Positions 23,274 through 31,909 of a DNA stretch of 59,745 nt are shown here, in pieces. This stretch comes from a virus. The notes beneath the pieces are model-generated. The model was given only the letters and a program-made list of their open reading frames with translations, had not been told where the DNA came from and did no database searches. The position numbers and the translations under genes are program-made. Position 1 is the stretch's first letter. Each line of letters starts with the position of its first letter. The stretch spans positions 1-59,745 of the IMG/VR virus record IMGVR_UViG_3300017991_000121, one strand, 5' to 3'.

Positions 23274-23711
23274 ATGCCCGCAGCACAACGCGCAAAAGGC
23301 CAGGAGGTATCGATCGCCATCACGGTGGACGGTGCCCTCCAAACCCAGATCGACACCATCCAGAGCGCCGAGATCGAGTTCGAACAGGAGCTACTGGAGG
23401 AGGGGTACCTGGGGGAGACGAGCGACCGGGTGGACTCGGTCTTCAAGTTGATCCGGGTCAACCTCACCGGCCACGCCAACAGCCAGGCGTACCTGGAACT
23501 GGCCGACGCCATCGTGGCCCGGTCCCAGCGCCGCGCGGGCGGCCTGGTGCGGGTGGACATCATCGGGTCGTTCGCGTTCCCCAACGGGGATTTCCCGTCG
23601 ATCGTGATCCCCGACGTGTACTTCGAGAACCTGCCGTTCAACATCGGCGGCCGCAACGAGTTCATCGAGTTCACGCTGGCCGGCAAGGCGAGCAACTACA
23701 AGATCATCTAG
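23274..23711 (+). CDS. tail tube protein
   Basis: A 145-residue protein with ribosome site CAGGAGA, 36 nt after the sheath stop. Size, position and beta composition (VSIAITVDGALQTQIDTIQS, ETSDRVDSVFKLIRVNLTGH, GLVRVDIIGSFAFPNGDFPS) fit the Hcp-like tube of contractile tails. It stacks as hexameric rings inside the sheath. Phages commonly have the tape-measure chaperones next; here two unrelated blocks intervene. Confidence 0.75.
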   Translation: MPAAQRAKGQEVSIAITVDGALQTQIDTIQSAEIEFEQELLEEGYLGETSDRVDSVFKLIRVNLTGHANSQAYLELADAIVARSQRRAGGLVRVDIIGSFAFPNGDFPSIVIPDVYFENLPFNIGGRNEFIEFTLAGKASNYKII

Positions 23712-23718
23712 GCGGCCC

Positions 23719-24087
23719 ATGCCCACCCTGCACACGTTCCGGGTGGAGGCCGTGGTGGAGCACGCGTACTCCGTGCGCATGGTGGACGCGGAACGAGCCG
23801 AGGCGCTGCTGATCGCCTTGGCCGACAAGGTGGGCCCCGGGCAGACCGCTTACGACCCCCAAGTGGCGCGGATGGAGCCCCCCGAGGGGGGCCTGTCCGC
23901 GTCGTGCCTGTTCCCCGGGGGCCACGCGATCCTGCACACCTACGAGGCCGCGGGGCGCCTGCCACCCCGGTACCTGCTCGACGTGACCGCCACCGACCCC
24001 ATCGACGGCCAGGCCGTCCTGGAGGTGGTGGAGCGGCGCCTGGGTATCCCCGCGGCGAGCTTGAGCACCCGCGCTACGGCGTGGTGA
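23719..24087 (+). CDS. SpeD (AdoMet decarboxylase)-like protein lacking pyruvoyl Ser
   Basis: A 122-residue protein after the tube gene. HTFRVEAVVEHAYSVRMVDA, then GGLSASCLFPGGHAILHTY (about residues 57-75) and YLLDVTATDPIDG, align by eye with the SpeD pattern: 'G.sg..vi.ESH..iHTwPE...a.vDvftCG', followed by a helix (AVLEVVERRLG). In SpeD the Ser of ESH becomes the pyruvoyl cofactor; here the three positions read GGH. If the homology is right the protein could not self-process and would be a pseudo-enzyme or have another role. SpeD homologues are known from other phages. Confidence 0.45.
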   Translation: MPTLHTFRVEAVVEHAYSVRMVDAERAEALLIALADKVGPGQTAYDPQVARMEPPEGGLSASCLFPGGHAILHTYEAAGRLPPRYLLDVTATDPIDGQAVLEVVERRLGIPAASLSTRATAW

Positions 24088-24616
24088 ACCCCAAGTCGTC
24101 GTCATCGGCGGTGAGCATGGCCTGTGCCAGGAGGGACCGCCGCTTGGTCGGGGATTTCTTGGCGGCCAGTGCGTCGGCCTTGGACACCCCCACCCGGGAC
24201 GCGATCGACACCCACCGTGGAACCCACACGTCGGCGGTCTTGCACTCCGCGGCGGTGGGCACCTTGACCTTGTTCCGCCGGGCTCGCTCCTGGAGGCTCG
24301 CCACCCCCCGAGGATCCGGCTGGGCCTTGATCCCGATGCTCGCCGCCAGGGCGGCCGACTTGCCATTGTGGGGGACGGGGACCCACCCCCGGGACCGTAG
24401 GCGGTTCTCCTTGTGCCCCGGCTGGAGCTTGGCCCTGGGCTTTCGCTTGCGGGTGTGGGGGTAGTCCCTGTCCACGGTGGCCCGGAGTTCCCGCAGGGCG
24501 TCCAGCACGGCCTCCCGTGCGTTGGCCCTGGCCCGGGGGCCCTGGTCGGGGTCAAGCCTACGCAGGGCTATCTGCAAGTCCTTGTTCCGGTCCTTGACTG
24601 TTTTCCGTCGTCCCAT
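24074..24616 (-). CDS. basic protein of minus-strand cassette, 180 aa
   Basis: Minus-strand gene, second of the pair, starting at the ATG at 24616 with AAGGA about 9 nt upstream. Rich in Arg and Lys: a helical N-terminus (RRKTVKDRNKDLQIALRRLD, then AREAVLDALRELRATVDRDY), a basic linker, and a C-terminal part with GVSKADALAAKKSPTKRRSL. No family recognised; a nucleic-acid-binding role is possible. Its 3' end overlaps the + strand SpeD-like gene by 14 bp in convergent orientation. It starts inside the upstream cassette gene, so the two are co-transcribed. Confidence 0.6.
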   Translation of the reverse strand: MGRRKTVKDRNKDLQIALRRLDPDQGPRARANAREAVLDALRELRATVDRDYPHTRKRKPRAKLQPGHKENRLRSRGWVPVPHNGKSAALAASIGIKAQPDPRGVASLQERARRNKVKVPTAAECKTADVWVPRWVSIASRVGVSKADALAAKKSPTKRRSLLAQAMLTADDDDLGFTTP

Positions 24617-24950
24617 CGTCCGGGTCCTTGCGCGCTCCGGCCAGCACCGTTGCGCCCTGGACCACCAGCCCCCGGAGGGCAGCCTCGGACAGGCGGAACT
24701 TGTCGTACAGCCTCCAGGCCCCCCGGTCTCGCTTCCACCGGGTGATCACCCACCGCCTGGGTCCCCACGTCCCAGCGCGCCGGTCTTGGAGGGTCAGGAG
24801 GACAGTGGCCCACCCGTTGGCCTGCTGGACCACCACGGGGGGCGCAGGCTGCCTCACGACCTGCTGGCCGTCGTGGTGCCGCTCCCAGATGATCTGGTCC
24901 AGGGAGTCCACCACCCGCTCGCCGTCTGTATCAAGTGCCATCGGGTCCAT
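24558..24950 (-). CDS. hypothetical protein of minus-strand cassette, 130 aa
   Basis: First gene of the minus-strand pair. Starts are possible at the ATGs at 24950 and 24941; the longer is listed and neither has a strong ribosome site. Features are SLDQIIWERHHDGQQVVRQP, then TVLLTLQDRR and RRWVITRWKRDRGAWRLYDK followed by FRLSEAALRGLVVQG. The alternation of Trp, Arg and hydrophobic residues indicates a folded domain, but no family is recognised. Its start is divergent from, and overlaps, the promoter of the tail-chaperone gene at 25004. Confidence 0.6.
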   Translation of the reverse strand: MDPMALDTDGERVVDSLDQIIWERHHDGQQVVRQPAPPVVVQQANGWATVLLTLQDRRAGTWGPRRWVITRWKRDRGAWRLYDKFRLSEAALRGLVVQGATVLAGARKDPDDGTTENSQGPEQGLADSPA

Positions 24951-24951
24951 C

Positions 24952-24981
24952 TTGCGCCACCGCGGCGGCGTGGGGTACGGT
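24952..24981 (+). promoter_or_regulatory. promoter for tail chaperone/tape-measure genes
   Basis: TTGCGC (24952-24957), 18-bp spacer, TACGGT (24976-24981), then 22 nt with CCAGGAGA to the ATG at 25004. It lies immediately outside the divergent minus-strand gene and would restore transcription of the tail operon after the insertion. Confidence 0.6.
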
Positions 24982-25003
24982 GGGCACCGCCAGGAGAACA
25001 CCC

Positions 25004-25432
25004 ATGAGTGACAACGACCCCGGACTCGGAATCCCCAACCGCGGCGCCGCGAGCGGCCTTATCACCGACAAGGCCCGCCCGCACATCGAGTACACCCTTC
25101 CCGCCAGCATGGTGGGGATCGCCTTTTCGGCGGAGGGGTTCTCGGATGAGGACCGCACCTTCAAGATGATCGAGATCACCCCGCGGCAGCAGGATCACGC
25201 CGCCAAGGTGGCCAACAACAACCCGTCGATCCTGAGCCGCGAACTCCTGTACGCGGCGATCTGGAAGATCGGCGGCTGGACCACCCGGGACAACCGGGAG
25301 AAGCTCACCAAGTGGTGGGACGCGATCGGGTCCAAGGGCCGCCGGCTGGTGGAGGCTGCGTTCATGAAGATGCAGTCGGTCGAGGAGGCCGACGTGGAAA
25401 ACTTTCTGGCTGCCGGGAAGCCCGCGGTCTGA
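25004..25432 (+). CDS. tail assembly chaperone (upstream frame)
   Basis: A 142-residue protein two genes before the tape measure, the normal place for the first of the overlapping tail chaperones (lambda G or P2 E position). It has an N-terminal beta part (PHIEYTLPASMVGIAFSAEG) and a helical C-terminal half (LSRELLYAAIWKIGGWTTRD, then WWDAIGSKGRRLVEAAFMKM). The next gene is in the +1 frame, and that frame stays open back into this gene, so a fused product made by frameshift is likely. Confidence 0.65.
   Translation: MSDNDPGLGIPNRGAASGLITDKARPHIEYTLPASMVGIAFSAEGFSDEDRTFKMIEITPRQQDHAAKVANNNPSILSRELLYAAIWKIGGWTTRDNREKLTKWWDAIGSKGRRLVEAAFMKMQSVEEADVENFLAAGKPAV
25398..25430 (+). other. candidate +1 programmed frameshift window
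   Basis: Between 25398 and the stop at 25430-25432 the +1 frame is open and continues into 25455. The zero-frame codons AAC TTT CTG (25400-25408) contain UUU C, a known +1-prone site, and TTT is unusual in this genome. CCC G at 25421-25424 is an alternative. The linker read in the +1 frame contains SEPDEPEPD, which looks like a real protein linker. Confidence 0.4.
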
Positions 25433-25454
25433 GCCAGACGAGCCGGAGCCCGAC

Positions 25455-25784
25455 GTGGAGCACGTCTTCGCGCCGCGGCTCCGATACGACAACGGCCACC
25501 TCGTGGCTGTGACCCCCTTCCCCGTTCAGCGTGACCCGCTGGAGGGGTACGCCGCGTCCTTCCAGACGTGGTGCGATCTGGTGATGGCGGATTGGTCCCG
25601 CAACATCCAGCACACGTGGAAGCTCATGGTGGCCGCGGCCCGGTACGGGGCCCAGGACATCGAGACCATGAAGGACTGGCCGATCTCCGAGGTGGTGCGG
25701 GTAGTCCGCCTCCTGGGGGACCTGCTGGAAAAGGAGAACCCCGACCCCACACGCCCCAACTCCGCGGCGTCCGGGGCGTGGTAG
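25455..25784 (+). CDS. tail assembly chaperone (downstream frame)
   Basis: A 109-residue reading from a GTG at 25455; alternatively the C-terminal part of a frameshift product with the 25004 gene. It is helical (YAASFQTWCDLVMADWSRNI, EVVRVVRLLGDLLEKENPD) and lies right before the tape measure, as lambda gpT or P2 E+E' do. No separate ribosome site is evident before the GTG, which supports the frameshift model. Confidence 0.55.
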   Translation: MEHVFAPRLRYDNGHLVAVTPFPVQRDPLEGYAASFQTWCDLVMADWSRNIQHTWKLMVAAARYGAQDIETMKDWPISEVVRVVRLLGDLLEKENPDPTRPNSAASGAW

Positions 25785-25787
25785 GCT
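25779..25787 (+). promoter_or_regulatory. possible extended -10 before tape measure
   Basis: TGGTAGGCT with 12 nt to the ATG at 25800. The TAG is also the stop codon of the preceding gene, so chance is possible. Confidence 0.3.
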
Positions 25788-25799
25788 AGGCCCGCTCCC

Positions 25800-27866
25800 A
25801 TGGCCCAAGGGATCGAGTATCACGTCCGCGCGATCTTGGAGGCGCGGAAGGGACGGAACGCTGCGTCCAAGCTGGACAAGTGGGCGGCCGGGATCGTCCG
25901 CGTGTCCCAGGGGGTGGAGAACGTCGGCAACCGCCTGATCGGCAACACGTTCCAGACGGTGGCGCTGTGGGGGAAGCTCGGGGCGTCGATCGCCGCAGCC
26001 GCCGGCGCAGCGGGCCTGGTGGCCATGGTCAAACAGGGGTTCGCGTTCAACGCGCAGTTGGAGCAGATGCAGTACAGCATGGCCTCCACCCTCCAGCTCA
26101 TGGGGCACGCGCAGGGGGACTTCAACAAGAACCTCCAGATCAGCGAGGTGGTGCAGAACCGCCTGTTCGCCATCGCCGCCAAGTCGCCGGCCAGCTTTGA
26201 GCAGGCCAGCCAGATGTTCACCAACATGCTCCCCGGCGCCCGGTCGGTGACGGACAACATGGAGGACATCCTCCAACTGTCCAAGGAGTCCCTGGCCCTG
26301 GGCATGATCATGGGTGGCGACTTCGCCACCACCGGCGCGCAGATGAGCCGGATCCTCACCGGCGGCGCCGGTGCGGAGTTCGAAACGTGGAAGGTGCTCC
26401 AAAAGCCCATCCTGGAGGCGGGCAAGTCCCTGGACTACTTCGGGGACAACATGGCCTTGGGCACCAAGCTCACCCAGGAGTTCAACCGCCTGTCCCCGGA
26501 GAAGCGGTTCGAACTGGTGCGCGCCGCCACCGAGAAGTTGGGGGTGGCCACCGAGGCGTTCGGCGGCACGTGGGCTGGTGTGTCCAGCACCATGATGTCC
26601 GACCTCCAGATTCTCAAGAAGGAGATGACCAGCGCCACGTTCGGCGCGCTCAAGGAGACGTTCAAGGGCCTCACCCAAACCGGCGGAGTGCTCGACCCCA
26701 CGGGGGAGACCATGAACAAGCTCCGCGAGGCGGCGTCGTTCCTGGGGTCCAAGCTCGGCATGTTCGTGAGCCGCGCCGTGGAGCCCATGGGGCGGTGGAT
26801 CCAGGACTGGGCCGACAACTGGCAGGCCAACCTCACCAAGCTATTCAACTTCATCGATCGGTTCGAACGCGCGGTGAAGATGGTGCTCAAGGCCAAGATC
26901 GCCAGCGTGGGGATCGGCATGGGGCTCAAGGGCGCCGGGATGGTGGGCAAGGGCGTGGGCAAGGCCATCCAGGGGATCCAGAAGGTCTGGCCCGTGATCA
27001 TGCAGATGGGCGCCGCGGCGCTGTGGGCACTTCCGGCGATCCTGGTCCTGGGCTTTGCTCTGGCGGGTGTGGCCGCGATCGGTGGCGCCGTGGCTGCGTA
27101 CATCATCGCCCACTGGCAGGACATCGTGGACGCGGTGAAGTCCGGGGCCCTGGCGTTTGAGCCCCTGTTCTACGCGATCGATGACCTATGGGCAGCGCTC
27201 GTGGCGTTGGGCAACGCTATGTTCGGCACGAGCGGCCCGGCGGGGCTCCTCCAAGGGGTGGTGGACTTCCTGGGCAAGGCCATCTACTTCCTCATGGGGA
27301 TCATGGTCACGGGCATCCGGGTGATCGGCGCGTTCTACTTCGTGTGGAAGATGCTGATCATGGGCGCCAAGACGGTGAAGCTCGGCATGATCGCCATGAT
27401 CATGGGGATCGTGGGCATCATGAAGGCCGCGGCCGACGCGATCGGCCTGGACGACATGAGCCAGACCCTCCAGAACGGGATGAACTCCCTGTACCGCACC
27501 AGCAAGGAGACGGTGATGGGGATGAAGGACGACGCCAAGGAGGCCACCAAGTTCTTCGAGTACGCCAACGCGTTTGAGAACGCCCGCGCCGACCCGGATG
27601 CGGGGATCACTAAGGGGCTCCGCGAGGGCCTGGCGTCGTGGCGCAAGGAGGGAGACAAGGACATGGACCTGGGGACCATGGGGGGCGCGGGGGGCAAGAA
27701 GCCACCCAGCGGTGGCGGCCGCGCCACCCACATCCACAAGATGGTGGTCCACCAAGACCTGCGGAACCAAGACCCCGACCGAGTGATCGGCGCGTTCTAT
27801 CGGGCGGTGGACCGCTCGATCGAGAAGCGCACGAGCAGCCTGGCCCTGGAGGAGCAAGGGGTGTAG
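25800..27866 (+). CDS. tail tape measure protein
   Basis: A 688-residue protein. A helical N-terminal half has phrases common in tape measures (GAAGLVAMVKQGFAFNAQLE, AKSPASFEQASQMFTNMLPG). Strong hydrophobic segments occupy about residues 390-450 and 480-545 (ALPAILVLGFALAGVAAIGG and others), and a basic, Gly-rich tail precedes a last helical region. The protein length sets tail length; at the usual ~1.5 Å per residue it suggests a tail of about 100 nm. No peptidoglycan hydrolase domain is apparent. Confidence 0.85.
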   Translation: MAQGIEYHVRAILEARKGRNAASKLDKWAAGIVRVSQGVENVGNRLIGNTFQTVALWGKLGASIAAAAGAAGLVAMVKQGFAFNAQLEQMQYSMASTLQLMGHAQGDFNKNLQISEVVQNRLFAIAAKSPASFEQASQMFTNMLPGARSVTDNMEDILQLSKESLALGMIMGGDFATTGAQMSRILTGGAGAEFETWKVLQKPILEAGKSLDYFGDNMALGTKLTQEFNRLSPEKRFELVRAATEKLGVATEAFGGTWAGVSSTMMSDLQILKKEMTSATFGALKETFKGLTQTGGVLDPTGETMNKLREAASFLGSKLGMFVSRAVEPMGRWIQDWADNWQANLTKLFNFIDRFERAVKMVLKAKIASVGIGMGLKGAGMVGKGVGKAIQGIQKVWPVIMQMGAAALWALPAILVLGFALAGVAAIGGAVAAYIIAHWQDIVDAVKSGALAFEPLFYAIDDLWAALVALGNAMFGTSGPAGLLQGVVDFLGKAIYFLMGIMVTGIRVIGAFYFVWKMLIMGAKTVKLGMIAMIMGIVGIMKAAADAIGLDDMSQTLQNGMNSLYRTSKETVMGMKDDAKEATKFFEYANAFENARADPDAGITKGLREGLASWRKEGDKDMDLGTMGGAGGKKPPSGGGRATHIHKMVVHQDLRNQDPDRVIGAFYRAVDRSIEKRTSSLALEEQGV

Positions 27867-27869
27867 CCC

Positions 27870-29072
27870 ATGGTCCAGGTCAACCCCCAGGCCCTGGCCA
27901 AGCTCGACGCCGTCCCGTCCCAGGCGTTCCCCCTATTCATCCAGGAGGTGACGGGGGAGGGGCGGACCATGGTGTTCCGCGGCCGGAGCCTCCCCTACCG
28001 CGGCGTCCCGTGGGGCGCGGAGTTGCGGGTGGAGACCAAGTATTTCCCCGGCAACCCCGTGGCCCAGGCCCAGGTGCTCGGCCCCACGTGGACCGACACC
28101 ACCATGACCGGGATGTGGAAGGACGCGTTCCTTTTCAACGACGACAGCAAGGTGACCCTGGTCAACTTCCCCCGGATCAGCACGGAGGGGCGCCCCGGGT
28201 CGGCCAACTTCGGCGGCAAGTCGTTCGCCAGCGGCGGCGCCACGCCGATCCCCGGAGACGCCAAGCGGGCCCGGGTGGTGCGGGACGCGATCTTCCTCCT
28301 CCAGCGCGGGGGCCAACTCCTGCGGGTGGAGTGGGGGAGCATGGTGCGGTACGGGTTCATCTCGGCCTTCGAAGCGGACCACGACCGGGAGGAGGACATC
28401 CGGTGGGAGATCACGTTCAAGTGGATCGGTGACACCGCGAGCGCGCCCAAGCTCAAGATCCGCCCCAAGCTCGACCCCCCGGGCCTGCTCGCGGCGATCC
28501 TGGCGGCGATCCAGGCGTTCCTCAACGCGGTCAACGCCGCCCTGGCCATCGCCCGGGGGTACCTCACCCTGGTGTCCCAGCGGATCACCAAGATCGGCCA
28601 GTTGGTGGCGGGGCTGATCGACGCCCTCAACGGGTTCGTGTCCCTGGTGTTCGCCCCCGCGGAACTGCTTGGGGTCCTCCAGCAGCAACTCACGTCGATC
28701 GTCCTGGCCTGCAAGGACTTGATCGACACCATCCGTTCCATCCCCGCGGCCTACGGGGCCACCCGGGACGGGGGCAACAGCAACGACGCCAACCTGGCTG
28801 CCGAGGCGGCCGCGGCTATCGCCTTCAACGCGGCCAAGTTGGGTGTGGAGTCCGCGATCACCCGGGACCAACTTGGTGACCTCCAGAGCCCGGACATCCT
28901 GGGCACGTTCACGTCCCCCGAGGACGTGACCCTGCGGGACGTGAGCACCCAGTTCTACGGGACCGCCAACAACTGGACCTTGATCGCGGACTTCAACGGC
29001 CTCAAGGGGTCGATCGCGCCGCGGGGGACCATCGTCAGGATTCCAGCACTGGACGGCGCGCAGGGGGTGTAG
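27870..29072 (+). CDS. LysM-containing tail/baseplate protein
   Basis: A 400-residue protein between tape measure and hub. The N-terminal part is a tail-specific beta domain, and the centre has several helices (LLAAILAAIQAFLNAVNAAL). The last 50 residues (VTLRDVSTQFYGTANNWTLI, then GSIAPRGTIVRIP) form a LysM-like unit ('tL..iA..fYGd...W..Ia..N.l......pG..l.iP'). Proteins of this layout join tube and hub at the baseplate in P2- and Mu-like phages and in phage-like tail machines. Confidence 0.75.
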   Translation: MVQVNPQALAKLDAVPSQAFPLFIQEVTGEGRTMVFRGRSLPYRGVPWGAELRVETKYFPGNPVAQAQVLGPTWTDTTMTGMWKDAFLFNDDSKVTLVNFPRISTEGRPGSANFGGKSFASGGATPIPGDAKRARVVRDAIFLLQRGGQLLRVEWGSMVRYGFISAFEADHDREEDIRWEITFKWIGDTASAPKLKIRPKLDPPGLLAAILAAIQAFLNAVNAALAIARGYLTLVSQRITKIGQLVAGLIDALNGFVSLVFAPAELLGVLQQQLTSIVLACKDLIDTIRSIPAAYGATRDGGNSNDANLAAEAAAAIAFNAAKLGVESAITRDQLGDLQSPDILGTFTSPEDVTLRDVSTQFYGTANNWTLIADFNGLKGSIAPRGTIVRIPALDGAQGV

Positions 29073-29074
29073 CT

Positions 29075-30997
29075 GTGGCGGACGTGTTCTACCCCCAGTG
29101 CTGGATCCGCCTCCAGCTCCGGTTCGAAGACTACATCTCGGTGCCGCCGCCGCTCCCCCAACCCACGTTTGACGGGGACCCCGTGGACCAGGGTGGGTTC
29201 GTCACCCTGGACAAGAAGATCATCCCCATCAGCGCGCAAGTGACTCTCAACTCGTACCGCCAGGCCGACGAGGCGCGGGTCACCATCCCCTACGGCGCCC
29301 TGCCGATCGACCCCCGGGTTCTCCGCCAGGCCACGGTCCAGATCTACGCGGGCACGTTTGAGAACCCCCAGGACTTCGCGGACGGGATCGGGCCGATCAG
29401 CGGCGAGAGCCAGTTGACCTTGATCCCCGAGACGGGGACCTACGGCCTGCCGGCGGGGGAGGACATCGTCCTGCTGGAGGAGACCAGCAACGAGATCTTC
29501 CGGGGGTTCATTGACGACTGGGAGGTGAGCCAAGACGGGGACGACACGATCACCATCTCGGCGCGGGACATCACCGCCATCCTGATCGACACCGAGATGC
29601 CGATTGACGGCCTGGCGGGGATCCCCGCGTCCACGCCGATCGATGAGGTGATCAAGGCCGTGGTGGTGGGGGACGAGCAGGCCCAGTTCCTCCCCGTGGA
29701 CGCGCGAGAACAGCGGGCCGGGCGGATCGATGCGCGCCGGGATGTTCGGCGGCTCACGTACCAGGCGGGGATCGTGGCCAAGAAGCTGGCCCAGTTGTCC
29801 GCCCAGCAACCCCCGAGCGCTGAAGTGACCGCGGAGATCGCCCGCCTCACCGCCAAGCAGTCGGCCATCGCCGCCAACCTCACTGCCGCCACCGCACAGG
29901 CCGCGGCCGCAGACGCACTCCCGATCCTGGCCAAGCGGTACGGCCTCCCCGGGATGCGGGGGCTGGAGGTGGTCAACGCCACGGGGGAGGAACTCCCCAC
30001 GATCGGGGAACTCAAGGGGGCCACTTGGTTTGACAGCAAGGGCAACGCCAAGAAGGCGCGGGGCGGCGGCGCCAAAGAGCAGATCAGCTACTGGGATTTC
30101 GTCACGGACCTGTGCGTGGGGGTGGGGCTGATCTGCTACATGCGCACCCCCATTGAAACCCAGGGCGCCCTGGGTGCGCTCCCTCCCGCGGAGTTGGTGA
30201 TCGACCTCCCCAAGACCTACTACAAGGAGAGCGGCCAGGAACTGCGGCGGTTCGCCTACGGGGACAACGTGGACAGCCTGTCTGTGGTGCGCAACTACAA
30301 CGGCCGGAACGTCCCCACGGGAGTGGCCGTCACCGCCACCGAGGCCAAGACCGGGCGGAGCATCACCAGCAGGTTCCCCGAACTCCCCCTGACCACCAAG
30401 GCCGGCGTCAACCCCCTGGGGACGGGGGACCGCGCCGAGTACAAGACCGTGGTCCTCCAAGACCGGATCCCCAGCGACCGCGCCCAGGAGGTGCTCGACC
30501 GGATCGCGGAGTCCCTGTACGAGCAGTTCGGCCGCAAGGAGATGGAGATCAAAGTGTCCACCACCTCCCTCAACGCGTTCCCGAGCAACCGGGGCACGGG
30601 CACCCCTGACATGCTCCAACTGCGCGCCGGGGACCCCGTGGAGATCGTGATCGTGCCGAGCCTGCCGGACAACGTGGAGAACACGTATGTCACCCAGGCC
30701 GGCAACTTCTGGAAGCTGTCCACCCCGGAGCGGATCGAGGCGCTGATCACCACCTACGACTTCGACCCGGTGATCGCGGCCCAGTTGGCCCTGGCCATGG
30801 AGAGCGACCTCCTCCAGACCGTGTTCTACGTGCGGGAGGTGGCAGTGGACTTCCAGTACGACAGCGGGTTCAAGTTCGACATCCAAGCCATCAACTTCCT
30901 GGACGCGCGGTACGCCCTGATCCGCCAGTCCGTAGACTTCCTCCCCGCCGCCGTGGAGTTGGCGGAGGTGTTCCTGCCGGTGATCGAGGATCTGTAA
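29075..30997 (+). CDS. baseplate hub protein (gpD/gp27-like)
   Basis: A 640-residue protein starting at GTG 29075 just after the LysM gene. The order LysM protein, hub, spike is that of contractile tails. The sequence DWEVSQDGDDTITISARDIT followed by AILIDTEM resembles the 'gyd..i..t..D.. a.L.d......g.. ..I' stretches of late-control-D family hubs. A long helical insertion (RRLTYQAGIVAKKLAQLSAQ, through about residue 290) and a beta C-terminus complete it. It would form the trimeric ring to which the spike attaches. Confidence 0.7.
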   Translation: MADVFYPQCWIRLQLRFEDYISVPPPLPQPTFDGDPVDQGGFVTLDKKIIPISAQVTLNSYRQADEARVTIPYGALPIDPRVLRQATVQIYAGTFENPQDFADGIGPISGESQLTLIPETGTYGLPAGEDIVLLEETSNEIFRGFIDDWEVSQDGDDTITISARDITAILIDTEMPIDGLAGIPASTPIDEVIKAVVVGDEQAQFLPVDAREQRAGRIDARRDVRRLTYQAGIVAKKLAQLSAQQPPSAEVTAEIARLTAKQSAIAANLTAATAQAAAADALPILAKRYGLPGMRGLEVVNATGEELPTIGELKGATWFDSKGNAKKARGGGAKEQISYWDFVTDLCVGVGLICYMRTPIETQGALGALPPAELVIDLPKTYYKESGQELRRFAYGDNVDSLSVVRNYNGRNVPTGVAVTATEAKTGRSITSRFPELPLTTKAGVNPLGTGDRAEYKTVVLQDRIPSDRAQEVLDRIAESLYEQFGRKEMEIKVSTTSLNAFPSNRGTGTPDMLQLRAGDPVEIVIVPSLPDNVENTYVTQAGNFWKLSTPERIEALITTYDFDPVIAAQLALAMESDLLQTVFYVREVAVDFQYDSGFKFDIQAINFLDARYALIRQSVDFLPAAVELAEVFLPVIEDL

Positions 30998-31909
30998 ATG
31001 CCCATGCACCGCACAGCGCCGCCGCCCCGCGACTGGTCCCGCCAACGGGAGGGGATGCGGGGGATGCCCAAGAACTTCATCAGCATGGGGACGGTGGGCC
31101 ACCTGGACTTCACCCCCGAGTACGTGCGGGTGCAGGACGGGGACGTGCTCGTGGAGGTGACCCTGGCCCCCAGCGGCGACGAGATCGTGGCGCGCCTAGA
31201 TCTGTCCGCGGTGGACACCGGGGGCCTGTACTTCCCCATCTCCTATGGCCAGCGGGTGGTGGTGGCCACGCCCCAGGGGCGGGGCGGGGACGCGGTGATC
31301 GTGGGGCGGTGCAACGACCAGGCGTGGCCGTTCCCACCTAGCGTGGCGGGGGTGAGCACCGGCCCCAGCGCCCCCATGTTCGTGTTCCTGCGCACCGCGG
31401 ACGGCCAGCTTCTCGCCATCCAGACGGGGGACGGGGCCGACATTCTGATTCACAGCGGGGGCGGCCTCCAACTCAAGACCCTGGCTGGGGAGCACATCCT
31501 CCTCACAGGACGCACGCACATCGGCGCGGGTGCCGACTGGACCTCCCCTCCCACGGGGGGACAGGTGACCGACGCGGGGTTCGCAGCGCCTGGCGACCCC
31601 GGGGTGAACTACGTCCCCATCCCCAACACCAACACCGTGATCCCCCCGGTGCTCGACACCACGGTGGTCCCCCCGGTCCCCAAGCCCGCGGACGGGGTGG
31701 TGCGGATCAAGGACCCCGTTCAGAGCAACATCACCATCGACCAGGCGTTCTGGGCCTGGGTGGCCGCCATGGGCACCGCCGTGGGCCAGTTGGCGGCCTA
31801 CGTCAACGCCCTGGTGCCCGGAACCGTCACCCTCCCCCCTGTCCCCCCGCCGAGCACGCTCACCTCCCAGCACGCAGACGGATCCCTCAACACTTGCGCC
31901 GATGGTTGA
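30998..31909 (+). CDS. baseplate spike protein (gpV/gp45-like)
   Basis: A 303-residue protein; ATG at 30998 with an alternative at 31004. After an N-terminal extension it has an OB-type domain (GTVGHLDFTPEYVRVQDGDV, LYFPISYGQRVVVATPQGRG) and a glycine-rich segment (LIHSGGGLQLKTLAGEHILL), the pattern of the Mu gp45/P2 gpV membrane-piercing spike. A Pro-rich C-terminal extension (residues ~200-303) is added. It makes the tip of the tail. Confidence 0.75.
   Translation: MPMHRTAPPPRDWSRQREGMRGMPKNFISMGTVGHLDFTPEYVRVQDGDVLVEVTLAPSGDEIVARLDLSAVDTGGLYFPISYGQRVVVATPQGRGGDAVIVGRCNDQAWPFPPSVAGVSTGPSAPMFVFLRTADGQLLAIQTGDGADILIHSGGGLQLKTLAGEHILLTGRTHIGAGADWTSPPTGGQVTDAGFAAPGDPGVNYVPIPNTNTVIPPVLDTTVVPPVPKPADGVVRIKDPVQSNITIDQAFWAWVAAMGTAVGQLAAYVNALVPGTVTLPPVPPPSTLTSQHADGSLNTCADG

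Noticed and set aside
20461-23295. A 944-codon minus-strand frame opposite the sheath gene
   Set aside because: Composition is dominated by His, Gly, Val and Arg as expected from an antisense shadow; the sheath on the + strand is certain.
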